In this document: positions 23,354 to 35,000 of the stretch, in pieces
How positions within the stretch are numbered: position 1 is the stretch's first letter
How the letters are laid out: every line of letters starts with the position of its first letter
Assembly (NCBI GenBank): GCA_016169945.1
Contig: JADLSH010000279.1
Span: 1,798,001 to 1,862,000, forward strand
Direction of reading: 5' to 3'
From: Trachythela sp. YZ-2020
Taxonomy: Eukaryota > Cnidaria > Anthozoa > Malacalcyonacea > Clavulariidae
Length of the DNA stretch: 64,000 nt
Program-made: the position numbers and the translations under genes
Notes under the pieces: model-generated
Database searches by the model: none
Seen by the model: the letters and a program-made list of their open reading frames with translations, nothing else
What the model was told of the DNA's origin: nothing

Positions 23354-26052
23354 ATGGTGATAGGCAAGGGTCTCGATTACATCACATCCACTCCTGGCAT
23401 CTTGAAAATATTTGAATTTGTAAGTGTGCCGTAGAAAGATGTAGGTGAGCTTTATATGTAACTGGAGCATGAGCTTTGGCGGTTATTTACGTCCAGTCCC
23501 AGTCCAGTTTTCAGATCAGTGGCTTTTAAACTGCGAGATTGCGACGCGCAAGTTATGCTAATTAGCTAAAATTGTTTAACTTTGAAATATTTTAGATTGC
23601 TCTCCTTATATCTCTGTCATGTATTGGTGGATTTATCAACACTTTGAACAATTCAAGAGGAACATGGAATTTCTTCCTTTTCAGCGTGGCAGCGACGTGG
23701 ATTTTAACAATGATTTCATTTCTATTCTTCACACTTGGCACACATAATAAATTTCCCTCCATCAACTGGGTGCTCGCGGTACGTGGTAACAGGACGCAGT
23801 AAAACACGGGCGGGGAAACGCGCAAAAATAAATGACCGTGCTATGTGTTATGCATCATAGGAAAGGCGCTAGCGCGTGCGTGTTTAACTGATATGCGTGT
23901 TTGCACAGATCTTTGAATTTTGCTTATTAATAATTTAATAGCACGGTTGAGTGATTCGATGAGATGGTGCCATTGGATGATTGCTTCGTTATGCCAAAAA
24001 TTCATTGTCTCCACTGTGCACAATTCTGCATAAATATGAACAAAAAGATAACAAATACATTAACCGAGTTTCCAGACCGAGTCTTCATTGGCTATGGTTT
24101 TACTCTGCCGATATTCTCAGTGAGGTACAGAGCGGAGGGTGTTCCATTCTTTAAAAATCGGTAAATTGACCTTCCTCGCTTAAAACAGAACGTAGAATTT
24201 GAAAGTAACTTGGTCGGTACATTTTAAAATTTCAAACAACCAAAATGCGCGAGGGACTAGTAACATTGCGCGCACGCTGAGGCTTAACAATTACCATCTT
24301 TTTATTTTTCCCTGCATCGTCGGTAAATTTTGGAATGGGAAACCCCCCACACTCCAGTAGAAACGTCCTCGGTACGCCATTGGATATTCTCTTATTATAA
24401 TCTAGCTAGGTCTTTACGTCAGAAATTACGTTGCAGCAACATTGCAGTCTCAACAACAATGAGCTCAGGCATAACATTTGGAAGACAACTTGAAACGAAC
24501 CGCCACTCAGTAGAAGGAATTGATGAATTTCACTTTCTTCCATAACATGTACAAGCGAGTTTTTTATACGGACCAATGAGGTCTATATTAACTACTTATT
24601 AACCGAAATTGAGGTCTTTACGGTAAAATATTAAACCGAGGTCCGAGGTTTAATATTTTACCGTAAAGACCGAACGTTTGAGGTTAATAAGTAGTTTATT
24701 ATATGGTTTGTTTTTGTTGCAGGGCATTCGGACCTCTGATTAGCCAATCATATTGCGTAAACTACAGGAACTAGCGCTTGCCATATAATAAATAACGTTT
24801 AACGTCTACTAAAATACATATCTTTTTATAGATTGCAATTATATATTTTATATTCACTGTAATGCTGCTGATCGCGGCTGGTATACTTGCTGATAATACA
24901 AGATCATATAAAGTCTCAGGTCTTTGTGATTCCTGGAAGTCCGTGAGTGGAGATATTGAATGTAACAATCTCGTTGTCGCTGTGGTAAGTATAGATATCT
25001 GCAGAATCACTGGAACCATTATACGCGCGGCATAGCCTCGACATCGATCTTCAATTTCGTATTGAAGACAATCGGAGATTTTCCGCTCCATGTTGGATGA
25101 AATTTGAATTGGAAACAAGGCCAGACCTTTGTCAAATTCATCCAACATGGCGGCGATGAAACGTCATCGTCATTCCTGACGATGACTAAAGTTACCGTTG
25201 TTTTGTATTTTGTAAAAATAGTCAATGGTTCCCGTAAAATAATAAATGATGACTATGTATTAGGGTTACTGTTGTATATAAGCCTAAAACTCAAATAGCA
25301 ATATGGATGTTGCAAATTGTATACTAATTTCAGATGCAAATTGTTAAAGTTTAATACGATAATGAGCATCAATGGCGAGAAACATCTGTAGGTATAATAG
25401 AGAGAGTAATTGGAATAAGAACTTAGCACCCTGGGGGGCACATTTAGGCCCCGTTTACCCTATACCGGATCCGCATCGTCACGACATCAATTTAAGCCGT
25501 TTTACGCCATCCCTGACCCTAGGCTTTTGCCAGTTAGCTGATTTTGTTGAATCGATCATACTATTATAATTTTGGGGGCTAAACTCGCCTTGATATGGCT
25601 CAATTTGATGTCGTGACCATGCGTATCCGGTATAGTGTAAACGGAGCCTTAAGCCCAGTACATGATATGATAAACAGAAGCGTTTTAAGTTGAAGATTAT
25701 GCGTGTCCATCCCACTGAACGTTTAGAACAATTAATAAATGCATGTAATTACTACATTTTTGTGTGTGTAGGGGAAAGAGAGGATTTATGAAAGAAAGGT
25801 CCAAAAAATTTCTTCTTCTATAAAGGGAGGGGGCTTTTAGATAGGAAACTTATTTGAGAGCGGGGGCTCAATGGAGGATTTACAACAAATTTTGTAATCT
25901 TTGTTCAGATATTTGCATTTGTTGCATTCGTCCTCTACTCTCTGGACACGTTATTTCACTTCTGGTTGAGCATTGTGGCTGAACCTGATGCGAGCGAAGA
26001 TGAAACGGTCGAGATGGAACCAAAAGAAGAACAACCAACAAATGGCGTTTAA
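23354..26052 (+). CDS. MARVEL-like four-pass membrane protein, array gene 2
   Basis: Exons 23354-23419, 23596-23778, 24832-24984, 25909-26052; phase-0 introns; 181 aa. The N-terminus MVIGKGLDYITSTPGILKIF has the short polar head followed by a Pro/Gly-Leu-x-x-x-E-F entry into TM1 that is typical of MAL/CMTM-type MARVEL proteins. TM1 is about residues 14-36, TM2 48-69, TM3 79-103 and TM4 129-153. The loop before TM4 has Cys115 and Cys127. The tail is acidic (EPDASEDETVEMEPKEEQ) and ends TNGV. A splice acceptor (CTCTTTGACAG) lies 21 bases before the ATG, so the 5' UTR is split. A poly-A signal candidate is at about 26401. Closest in plan to gene 3. Family inferred; function unknown. Confidence 0.85.
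24589..24701. repeat. Palindrome in gene 2 intron 2
   Basis: The arms GGTCTTTACGGTAAAATATT and AATATTTTACCGTAAAGACC flank a short centre rich in GAGGT. The outer parts (AACTACTTATTAACC and GGTTAATAAGTAGTT) also pair. A perfect-hairpin MITE or foldback element. Confidence 0.75.
25181..25372 (+). repeat. Direct duplicate of gene 3 upstream DNA
   Basis: This intronic stretch of gene 2 is repeated with about 85-90% similarity at 28640-28850, upstream of gene 3 (shared AATATGGATGTTGCAAATTG and AAACTCAAAT blocks). It is a relic of tandem duplication or a dispersed repeat. Confidence 0.65.
25447..25648. mobile_element. MITE with TTA duplication (PIF/Harbinger-like), gene 2 intron 3
   Basis: Begins GGCCCCGTTTACCCTATACC and ends GGTATAGTGTAAACGGAGCC, flanked by TTA on both sides. 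Arms of about 50 bases include ACGACATCAA and its complement. TTA duplications are usual for PIF/Harbinger elements. Confidence 0.75.
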
Positions 26053-27870
26053 CATCTGTGTATATAGGTAGACTCCTCTTTAGCGGGAAGCACTAACAAA
26101 CTGCGTTGTAGTTAATTGTATATGCATGCATGCCAGTAATTATAGTTCTCAAAGGTTATGTGTTATGTCAAATAACAGGTTGAACACTAAACTACCTGAA
26201 AAATATTAAGAACACCTACGTCATAGACGTCTCGAGCGAAGGCGCTTCGACGTTTGTAGAGTAGGTCAGTATGGACCCAACGTTTAAGTGATCAAGTGAT
26301 ACTGAGGATGTTATAGAAAACAGTTCCATCCTGAATGCGCAGTTCCAGTGTGCTAGGTAGCGATAATTGAACGATATACTTGAGGGATTGTAACATTTTT
26401 CAATAAATAATCTCGCTATTTTGGTGATATTTAGATTTCCATTCTGGATTCTTCAAGATGCATTTTTCGGAATTTGTTTTATGGCGCGAGTTGCCTAGCA
26501 ACAGGTATTGATTCGCAGTTATATAGCATTATCTTCGCCCCCTATACAATTGGCAAATTAGTTGCAATAACCGTGAAATTTTAAGAGCTAACATGTGTGT
26601 GTAGTCTGTAGAAAGCTTTTTAATTAAAATTTAAACCTATCTATGCAGACTTCCGATCTATGCAGCGATTCTTCGTTCAGTATATGGAAAAATTAGCCTT
26701 TAGAATTATAAATTGTCAGATAAATAAATATGCCAGGACTAAGCCTAAGGCTAAGGCAGAATGTTTTTGCCCCCCAAGGCTAAGCATGATATTGGATTGA
26801 GTATATAAAAGTAATAAAATATGTAAATTCAATATTAAATCGCTTGCATAGCTTACAAACTACGTAGTTTTTGTCCGTATATATAGCTTCAAACATTGAC
26901 TGCACTATAAGTTGGCGTAACTGCAAAACGATATTGACAAAAGGTATGTACTCATGTTTAAGGTTTTTTTTTATTAAGAATTAACTGTTCGTTCTTTTGA
27001 AAGATCAAGCTATGAAATTATCGTGTAGTTAGAAATTAAATATAGTCTGTCCAGCAGCTGAATTAGGACGAATAATGAATGGAGAAAATACAGGCTCCTA
27101 CAACATTATATATTACCAAAACTATAGCATCGTTATGTCTTATGATGAGTCGATCGCAGTCATATGACATATTATTGACACGAATTCAGCGTCATCTCTG
27201 CTGTAATCATACAAATCTCTAAACTCGAAAAATAGTTTTGCTTTATATAATATTCTATATTCTATAAGCCGATCACTCTTATAAAATTCATACACATACG
27301 CTGAGTCTGGCAGTCTAAGCAATTTTGAAAAATGTTCACTGTTTTCGGAGTTGTTTTGTATTTGATAAAAATCAACTTATAGAGTCTTAAAGTGGTTTCC
27401 GCAATACTGATCCAGAGATGCTATACTTTGTCTTCACTTCAGTAAAAATGGGAGGCCGATGCCCGATGGCGAATGATTTTGTTCTTTATGTATTCAAATA
27501 TAACCCGAGATATATAATTCACTATGTCTGCCACAAAACTATAACATTTTAGTTTTTACTGTCATTTATATACTGATATATGTTTTATAGATCTGCATAC
27601 TGTCTTTTTCGTTGCTAACCGTTGCCAAGGACAACATCATCATTGCCGATGATTACTAAAACATATTCAAAAGCTAGAAAATACAGTTTACTTTTTATCA
27701 CGTGATCGCTTTTGTATTCACTATAAAAGCACATGTTTTACCCCCGACCCATTCTACTAACTTCCAGACGAAGGGCCTTCGCTCGAAACGTCGAAGTTCT
27801 CATTGTATTTTTCAGGTAGTTTTACATAACAGTCAACCGCCGTATTTCAATTAAGGTTGTCACAGACAGT

Positions 27871-28089
27871 AGTCAAATGTACAATATGGGCGCTAAATGA
27901 ATGATGGGAATAATCATAGTTTTAAATAAGTTTAACACATCAGTAGCCTCGTGCGGGGAATACAAATGGCTACTGTAGTACTGAGATACTATATTTCGGT
28001 ATTCCCACGAGACTACTTATGTGTTAAAACTATGATTATTCATTTATTCCCGCAATAATTCTTTTAGCACTCATATTGTACATTTGACT
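27871..28089. mobile_element. Palindromic MITE between genes 2 and 3
   Basis: The ends AGTCAAATGTACAATATG and CATATTGTACATTTGACT are inverted. The inner arms (TTAACACAT...GTAGCCTCGTG against CACGAGACTACTTATGTGTTAA) also pair. No coding capacity. Confidence 0.7.
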
Positions 28090-28109
28090 ATTGTCGCTGT
28101 ATGTTAAAA

Positions 28110-28618
28110 CAGGGCGCGAAATAACGGCTGGAGGGTTGCCGGCCAGGGTGACCGGACAAACCAGCTTTAGCTCGGACATCCCGCATTTCTGGCCGGTCAA
28201 ATTATTCAGCTAAACTAAACGGCCTGACAAAGTCCCCTTAAATGTAAAACACTTAATGTAACTAGAAAAATGTCTGTAGAACTAGTCAAGAATCACTTGT
28301 GAGTTTTATTGTAAAGTCCGTACAGTAAATATTATTCAAAGTAAACGCAACATCAGACGAAATAACAAAGAACATGCATAAGTTTTGACAGTTGCAGCCA
28401 CTGTGTGCCGGCTATTTTCACTTGTCAGCAACTTCAAAACTTAATCCATGAGAAAATTGCATGAAAATAGTTTGCTCGTTCGCTTTATTTAGCAACTGAA
28501 TTACATGTAAACTTTAAAAATTAGCCGGTCAAAATGACCGGTTATGCGAGAGTTTGACCGGACAACTACTCATTTTGGCCGGACATTGTCCGTTGACCGG
28601 CCGTTATTTCGCGCCCTG
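28110..28618. mobile_element. Second CAGGGCGCGAAA-family transposon
   Basis: Same family as 3470-3945 in opposite orientation, with the full CAGGGCGCGAAATAACGGC end and GTTATTTCGCGCCCTG at the other. Flanks are GTTAAAA and ATTAAAA, an imperfect duplication. Lies between MARVEL genes 2 and 3. Confidence 0.7.
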
Positions 28619-29047
28619 ATTAAAATGTTAATGTTCGGAGTCGCCGTTGTTTAGTATTTTGTAAAAATACTCAGTGGTTCCCGTAATATTGTAAATGATT
28701 ACTTTTAACTGAATGTGACCATGCATTAGGGTTAGTTGTATATATAAGCCTAAAACTCAAATTTGCAATATGGATGTTGCAAATTGTATACTATAATTTC
28801 AGATGCAAATTGTTAAAGTTTAATGCGATAATGAGCATCAAGCGACGAGTTAAAATCGAAATGAATTAAAAGCATAACGAGCGAAAGTTTGTCTATACGT
28901 TGCCTAGTTACAAGCACCCAGCAACAGTGCTTTGAGCCGTATTCGAGTTGACTTGTATAATGTAAAGGCAATAGCTTATCCGCAAATATTTATTTTGTGA
29001 GTAAAACGACGAAGTGACTTTATTCCTTCAAATTGCAGAGATCAAAC

Positions 29048-32000
29048 ATGGGACAAATTGGAAAAGGCTTAGACTACGTGAAATCGATACCGTTCATTCT
29101 AAAAATAATAGAATTTGTAAGTATTCTTTATGTTTGCGTTTCTCATAAACCTATAGCTTGTGGTATAAAAATTGAATGGCCCCATTAAGCCGATTTGCAC
29201 TAGAGAACGATTACGGCGAAGTTGCGCGCGTACGGTTCGTCGTTGACGGATGATCCGTCTATGTGTATAAATACGGCTTAGATGAGCAATCAGGAAATAT
29301 CAGGCATGATTTGGCATGCATTGTCAGTATCGATCGCGAAATTCTGGCTCATTCGTCTGAATAATTCGTCTTGTCTTTACAATAGGATGGACGACCTGTC
29401 AGACGAATGATGCATCACAGCTAATTCAGTTTTCCCTAGTCAATCGCTTTCAGATAGTCCTGACCCAAACCACAGAAGACTACAACATTAGATCTCAAAA
29501 CGTTTGAAAATCTGTACAAGAATCGCCATGCTATACATTCTTCAGTTGTGATGGCAACGGAATTTCATTTTTCACACGTAGTCTAGGACCTGTAAAGGAG
29601 TTTGTATGCATTTCATTTAGGACAGATTATCTCAACTGTTTTAGGGTAAAATGACCATGGCGGTCAACATGGCATATGTGCCAAAACCCGAATCCGGGGC
29701 GAAAGTCCTGAAAATGACCACGCCCAGAAACGGCACTGTCGGCATAGCTCTAAATCCTGAACTGCCAAAGCTACAGCCTTTTTGAATTGCTTATAGTGTT
29801 TAGAATGGTTGCTTTTATGGGTGGTCACTGGAGGGTGAAATTTGTCTAGGTATCATATTTTACAAGAAAATGACTATGCACCATCCCAGGTCAACTGCTA
29901 ATTATGCATCAAATTACTCATTCACCTGGCAAAGTCTATGTTTTCTTATTTCCCAAACATTTTTGTCATAGGATGAAAAAATATGCTTATTTTAATATAA
30001 TTATTATAAATTTCATAAGGAATGATATTGTTTTGTTGAGATATAACACATTTCATTTCACTTACCCCCATAGAACACGATTTCAGCCATATTTTGCCGA
30101 TTTGTTTGCTTTTTATCGCCGAGCCTCGCAAGTATCATCCAAATGTTCTACTTTAACACAATGCTAGTTGACTAAAGAATAATTCAACCAAGTTTCGTCG
30201 GGTTTTGGAGTAGTGCCATGTATTTTATATTCGATTTTGTGTCCTTCGACATTTCCTCAATTATGTAGCCATTGCAATGTCTCGCAGCTTCTCTGCCCGA
30301 TAAATGCCACTTCTTCGTACACATCTGTATTTATATTACAGTATCCAAAAATAATTGATTGTAGAATAGTCCCAATCGAAAATTACTCCCATTACTCCCA
30401 TTTGGGAGTGAAAAACCTTCCCTCGTTCATCAAGAACGAGAATCTAAAACAAAAGGTTCAAAATAATTTGAAAGTCTCGCGCAATCTTCACGAAAACTCC
30501 TCGTGGGCAACATTACAGGGGGGGGGAAACATTTTCACGAATACATTTGGTGGTGCAAAAAGATTGCGTAAATCTCTGGTTTCTTTTTTATAGCTAAAGG
30601 AAACCAGAAAAATACAAAATTACGCGAATATTTGTTTATTTTGTCATAAAACATATAAACAGTTAAAACACACGAACTTTACTTTGGGAGTTTGGGTTGC
30701 TGTGATCGCGAACAAACGTATTCGTGAAAATGCTGCCCCCCCCTGTAATGTTGCCCACGAGCGGTTTTCGTGAAGATTGCGCGAGACTTTCAAATTATTT
30801 TGAACCTTTTGTTTTAGATTCTCGTTCTTGATGAACGAGGGAAGGTTTTTCACTCCCAAATGGGAGTAATGGGAGTAATTTTCGATTGGGACTATTCTAC
30901 AATCAATTATTTTTGGATACTGTAATATGAATACAGATGTGTACGAAGAAGTGGCATTTATCGGGCAGAGAAGCTGCGAGACATTGCAATGGCTACATAA
31001 TTGAGGAAATGTCGAAGGACACAAAATCGAATATAAAATACATGGCACTACTCCAAAACCCGACGAAACTTGGTTGAATTATTCTTTAGTCAACTAGCAT
31101 TGTGTTAAAGTAGAACATTTGGATGATACTTGCGAGGCTCGGCGATAAAAAGCAAACAAATCGGCAAAATATGGCTGAAATCGTGTTCTGGCGGGGGGTA
31201 AGTGAAATGAAATGTGTTATATCTCAACAAAACAATATCATTCCTTATGAAATTTATAATAATTATATTAAAATAAGCATATTTTTTCATCCTATGACAA
31301 AAATGTTTGGGAAATAAGAAAACATAGACTTTGCCAGGTGAATGAGTAATTTGATGCATAATTAGCAGTTGACCTGGGATGGTGCATAGTCATTTTCTTG
31401 TAAAATATGATACCTAGACAAATTTCACCCTCCAGTGACCACCCATAAAAGCAACCATTCTAAACACTATAAGCAATTCAGAAAGGCTGTAGCTTTGGCG
31501 GTTCAGGATTTAGAGCTATGCCGACAGTGCCGTTTCTGGGCGTGGTCATTTTCAGGACTTTCGCCCCGGATTCGGGTTTTGGCACATATGCCATGTTGAC
31601 CGCCATGGTCATTTTACCCTAAAACAGTTGAGATAATCTGTCCTAAATGAAATGCATACAAACTCCTTTACAGGTCCTAGACTAACGGTAACTCTTGCCA
31701 GCCCGATTTATAATCGAGACGGACCATCCATCAAAACACATCGTATGAATTCAAACATAAATTTTAAGGACATTTTGAGGACTATTCGTGGGGTGAAAGG
31801 TAATTTTAAGGATAAATTACCAGGAATTCCATGCAAAAATTGATACTACTAAAAATAACAGTGCGTATAGGTTATGAACTGATCGAGATTGAAACGATTT
31901 AATGATTGTTACATATGCCTCTTCATGCCTTTCGTCCACGGATTTGCCTGGAAAGGAGAATGTTTGCGAGTACCGTATTTACTCGTTTGGCGCTCTTTAA

Positions 32001-35000
32001 ATTTTCAGAGCTTCAGATGCGGCGCTCATTCGGGGGCGGCGCTCAATCGGGGGCGGCGCTCTTTAAAAACATCTTTTATTTGTGAATTATAAGAAGAACT
32101 TTTAACAATAAAATAAACAAGGTTTAAATGTCTTTGTCACTAAATGTCCCCATTTTGACGGCGGAAAGTTTTTACACTGTTTAGTGCGGCGCTCATTCAG
32201 GAGCGGCGCTCTTTAAAACAATTTGATCTCAAATGCGGCGCTTATTCGGGGGCGGCGCTCAATCGAGTAAATACGGTATCTCTTCTTTATTTTGTGTAAA
32301 TGCAAAGTTCAAAGTGCAAAGTATAAAGTCAAGTTTGCAAAATGAAAATCAAGCGGGACTTTTTAAGGACCCGTACGCGTTTTCCACTGACTCACTAGAC
32401 ACTGCCTAATTTGTTCGGCTTCGTGCGAACAAATCGCCTGGTCAAAAACGGGCCGCATAGGTTGACAAATTAATTGGAATGGCTTTCGCGAATGTTAAGA
32501 AAACTTTGTTGAAAATTCAGTGTTAAAGGGATATGGCATAAAAATTTAATTTGCCTCATTTTAAAGAACTTTTAAAATTATATAAAATCTCCCTTACCGA
32601 TTTTTCGTATCTTTCTTAATAGTTCTTGAGATATTTTGACAGAAATATTCATAAATCAGCGAGCTGTTCCCAGAAAGCCAATGGTCATTATTTCAAATAC
32701 CAAATTGACTGACAACTTTCTAAACATCTACTAATTTCTATTTGATGAATTTGATCGCCAGGGATATGGCTAACCCTGCTTGTGACGTCACTAAACCACC
32801 GTTAATGAGATCAAAAATTAATCCAAGATGGCGGACAGCTCATTGTTTTCAGTCAAAATATTTCAATGACTAAGCAAGATACGAAAAATCTGTAATGGAG
32901 ATTTATATATAATATTAAAAGTTCTTTCAAATGAGATAAATTTTTATTGCCCTTTAATTCACTGTATATCAGTTGACTAAAAACGTTTAAGACAAGCAAA
33001 TCATTACAAATTAGTAATATTTATCGCTATGCAATTAATGAGCCGCATACCTCATTTGCATTGCGAGTTGTCGCTAAACGTTGTCCCATGTACTTCACAG
33101 GAAGCCCAGACTCTATCAGCAGCATTTGGCTGCGCCGCCCGGCCTGCCTTTGCTTTCAAGAAAAGCAAAGGCCGGCGCGGGCGGCTGCAGGCAAATGCTG
33201 CTAATAGAGCCTGGGTTTTCTGTGATGTAACATCTGTTTTTAGACGCGTGCGCGCGTCTCTATAAGAGGGTATGTCTGTCCTTCGGTCGGCCCCCATTTT
33301 ACCATTAAATATGAAGGAAAAACTAGGTGCTTGTGGGACCAAATTTGTATAACTGAGCATGCGCAGTTATGTGATCACGCATCATTAGTATTAAGTACTT
33401 GTTTAAATATACATGATCCCCTTGTTAATAGTGCACTTGACCCTGCCATTGATGGATCTTAATGCTATATAGAAAGAAACAGATTCCGAAGCAATGCTCT
33501 TTTTAATGCTATATAAATCCATGTGTTTAGGTTGTTCTTTTGATCGCGTTTTCTCTTGCTGGTCACTTTCTAAATGAAATACCCAGCGGATTCTTAAGTC
33601 ATATCGGGAAAAAAGGAAATATTGAATTTTTCCTATTTGCAACGATTGTCGGATGGATCATAGCGATCGTCTTTTCAATCTTTTTTGTCGTTGGCATCCA
33701 CGAAAAAGTCCCTGCAGTACCATGGACACTCGTTGTAAGTAATGTTGTTTTAAAATATGATGATGATGATGATGATAACTTTATTTAACCACGCTAACAT
33801 TGTCAGCTAAAGCTGGTTTCCACAATGGGCGTGTAAAATATTAACAAATAGTTACAAGTAAATAAAATAAAAAAAATAAAGAAGTATCATGCAGTTACAA
33901 ATATACAAATATTAAGTATCTATTTACATTAAGAATCATTTGATTTTATAAGCTAAGAGTATATATTTTTCTTTTAAAACTTGAGATCGATTTACTTTTT
34001 CTTATATTTTCTGGTAGGGACTTCCATATGGAAGCTCCATCGTACATGAAACTTTTCTTCATGTTGTTCGTATTTGGCTTTGGCAAGCGTATTGTACTTG
34101 AGCTGTCACGAAGACTGTGATTTAATATTTCCGTTTTGAAAGTAAGGGTTTCTCAAGGGGTTCTCTATGCACTCAGGGTTTCTCAAAAAAGTGTCCTAAT
34201 TTGTGGTATTACTACGCTAGCTTTAATAAAAGTTTTAGATTTGTATACTAGATCACAGATTATATATGAACCAGATGCCTCACTCGGTGTCGGCCCCTTT
34301 GATATTAGTGTCCTCACTTTTTCGCCTCGCGAATTACGACATTGGAAAGTTTAGTTTTAGTTTAGTTTATTAAAATTTGTCACTTATTTACAATTGCTTG
34401 CGTATTAGCAACAGGAGAGGAAACAGGATAAAATCCCAATTCCTAGACCAAATATCACACGGTAAGTGTTGCGCTCGTCATATTTCGCCATCTTGCGTGG
34501 ACATTTGCCGTAGGATATATAATCTGTGACTGGATGAAATAACTGTGATGTCATTTCAGTTCACCGATGTTTAACTGATCAATATAACATACTAACCGTT
34601 TGCTTTCTAAAGCCCCTTAAGGTGGCGACAACAATAATCCAACTTATGGGAATTTGGTGAAAAGTATTTCAAAACTTTTAGATGGATTTTTTTAGAGAAT
34701 ACCCACCTATCTACTCCGCTAAAAGTTATGATTTGCGATCCCTACGATCAACTCATCAAGATTGGGTTTAAAATTAAGCAAGTAGTCAAAATATGGCAGA
34801 AAAGAAAATCTCATGAATTTGCTGTTTTGCATGAATTTGCTCTGTGTGTGTAATGGTAATGGTACACTCACGTTATTCTGCAAATGATCTATGGGTTAAT
34901 TCTATTTGTTTTTATAGGTTGCTATTGTTTCAGCAGTGTGGGCGATTCTTCTACTCATCTCCTCAGGATTACTAGCAGCAGCAGCAAAACATTACGATGA

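Larger units (their letters stand above)
26053..29035. other. Intergenic region between array genes 2 and 3
   Basis: Contains the gene 2 3' flank, two hammerhead-like repeats (26191-26251 and 27771-27820), a palindrome at 27871-28089, the transposon at 28110-28618 and a duplicated block at 28640-28850. No coding region found. A 5' UTR exon of gene 3 probably lies here but could not be placed. Confidence 0.45.

Noticed and set aside
30213..31048. Paired 126- and 134-residue open frames starting MPCILYSILCPSTF
   Set aside because: They are the same frame on the two arms of the palindrome, with no known motif, splice context or codon signal. Duplication of the DNA explains their matching length.
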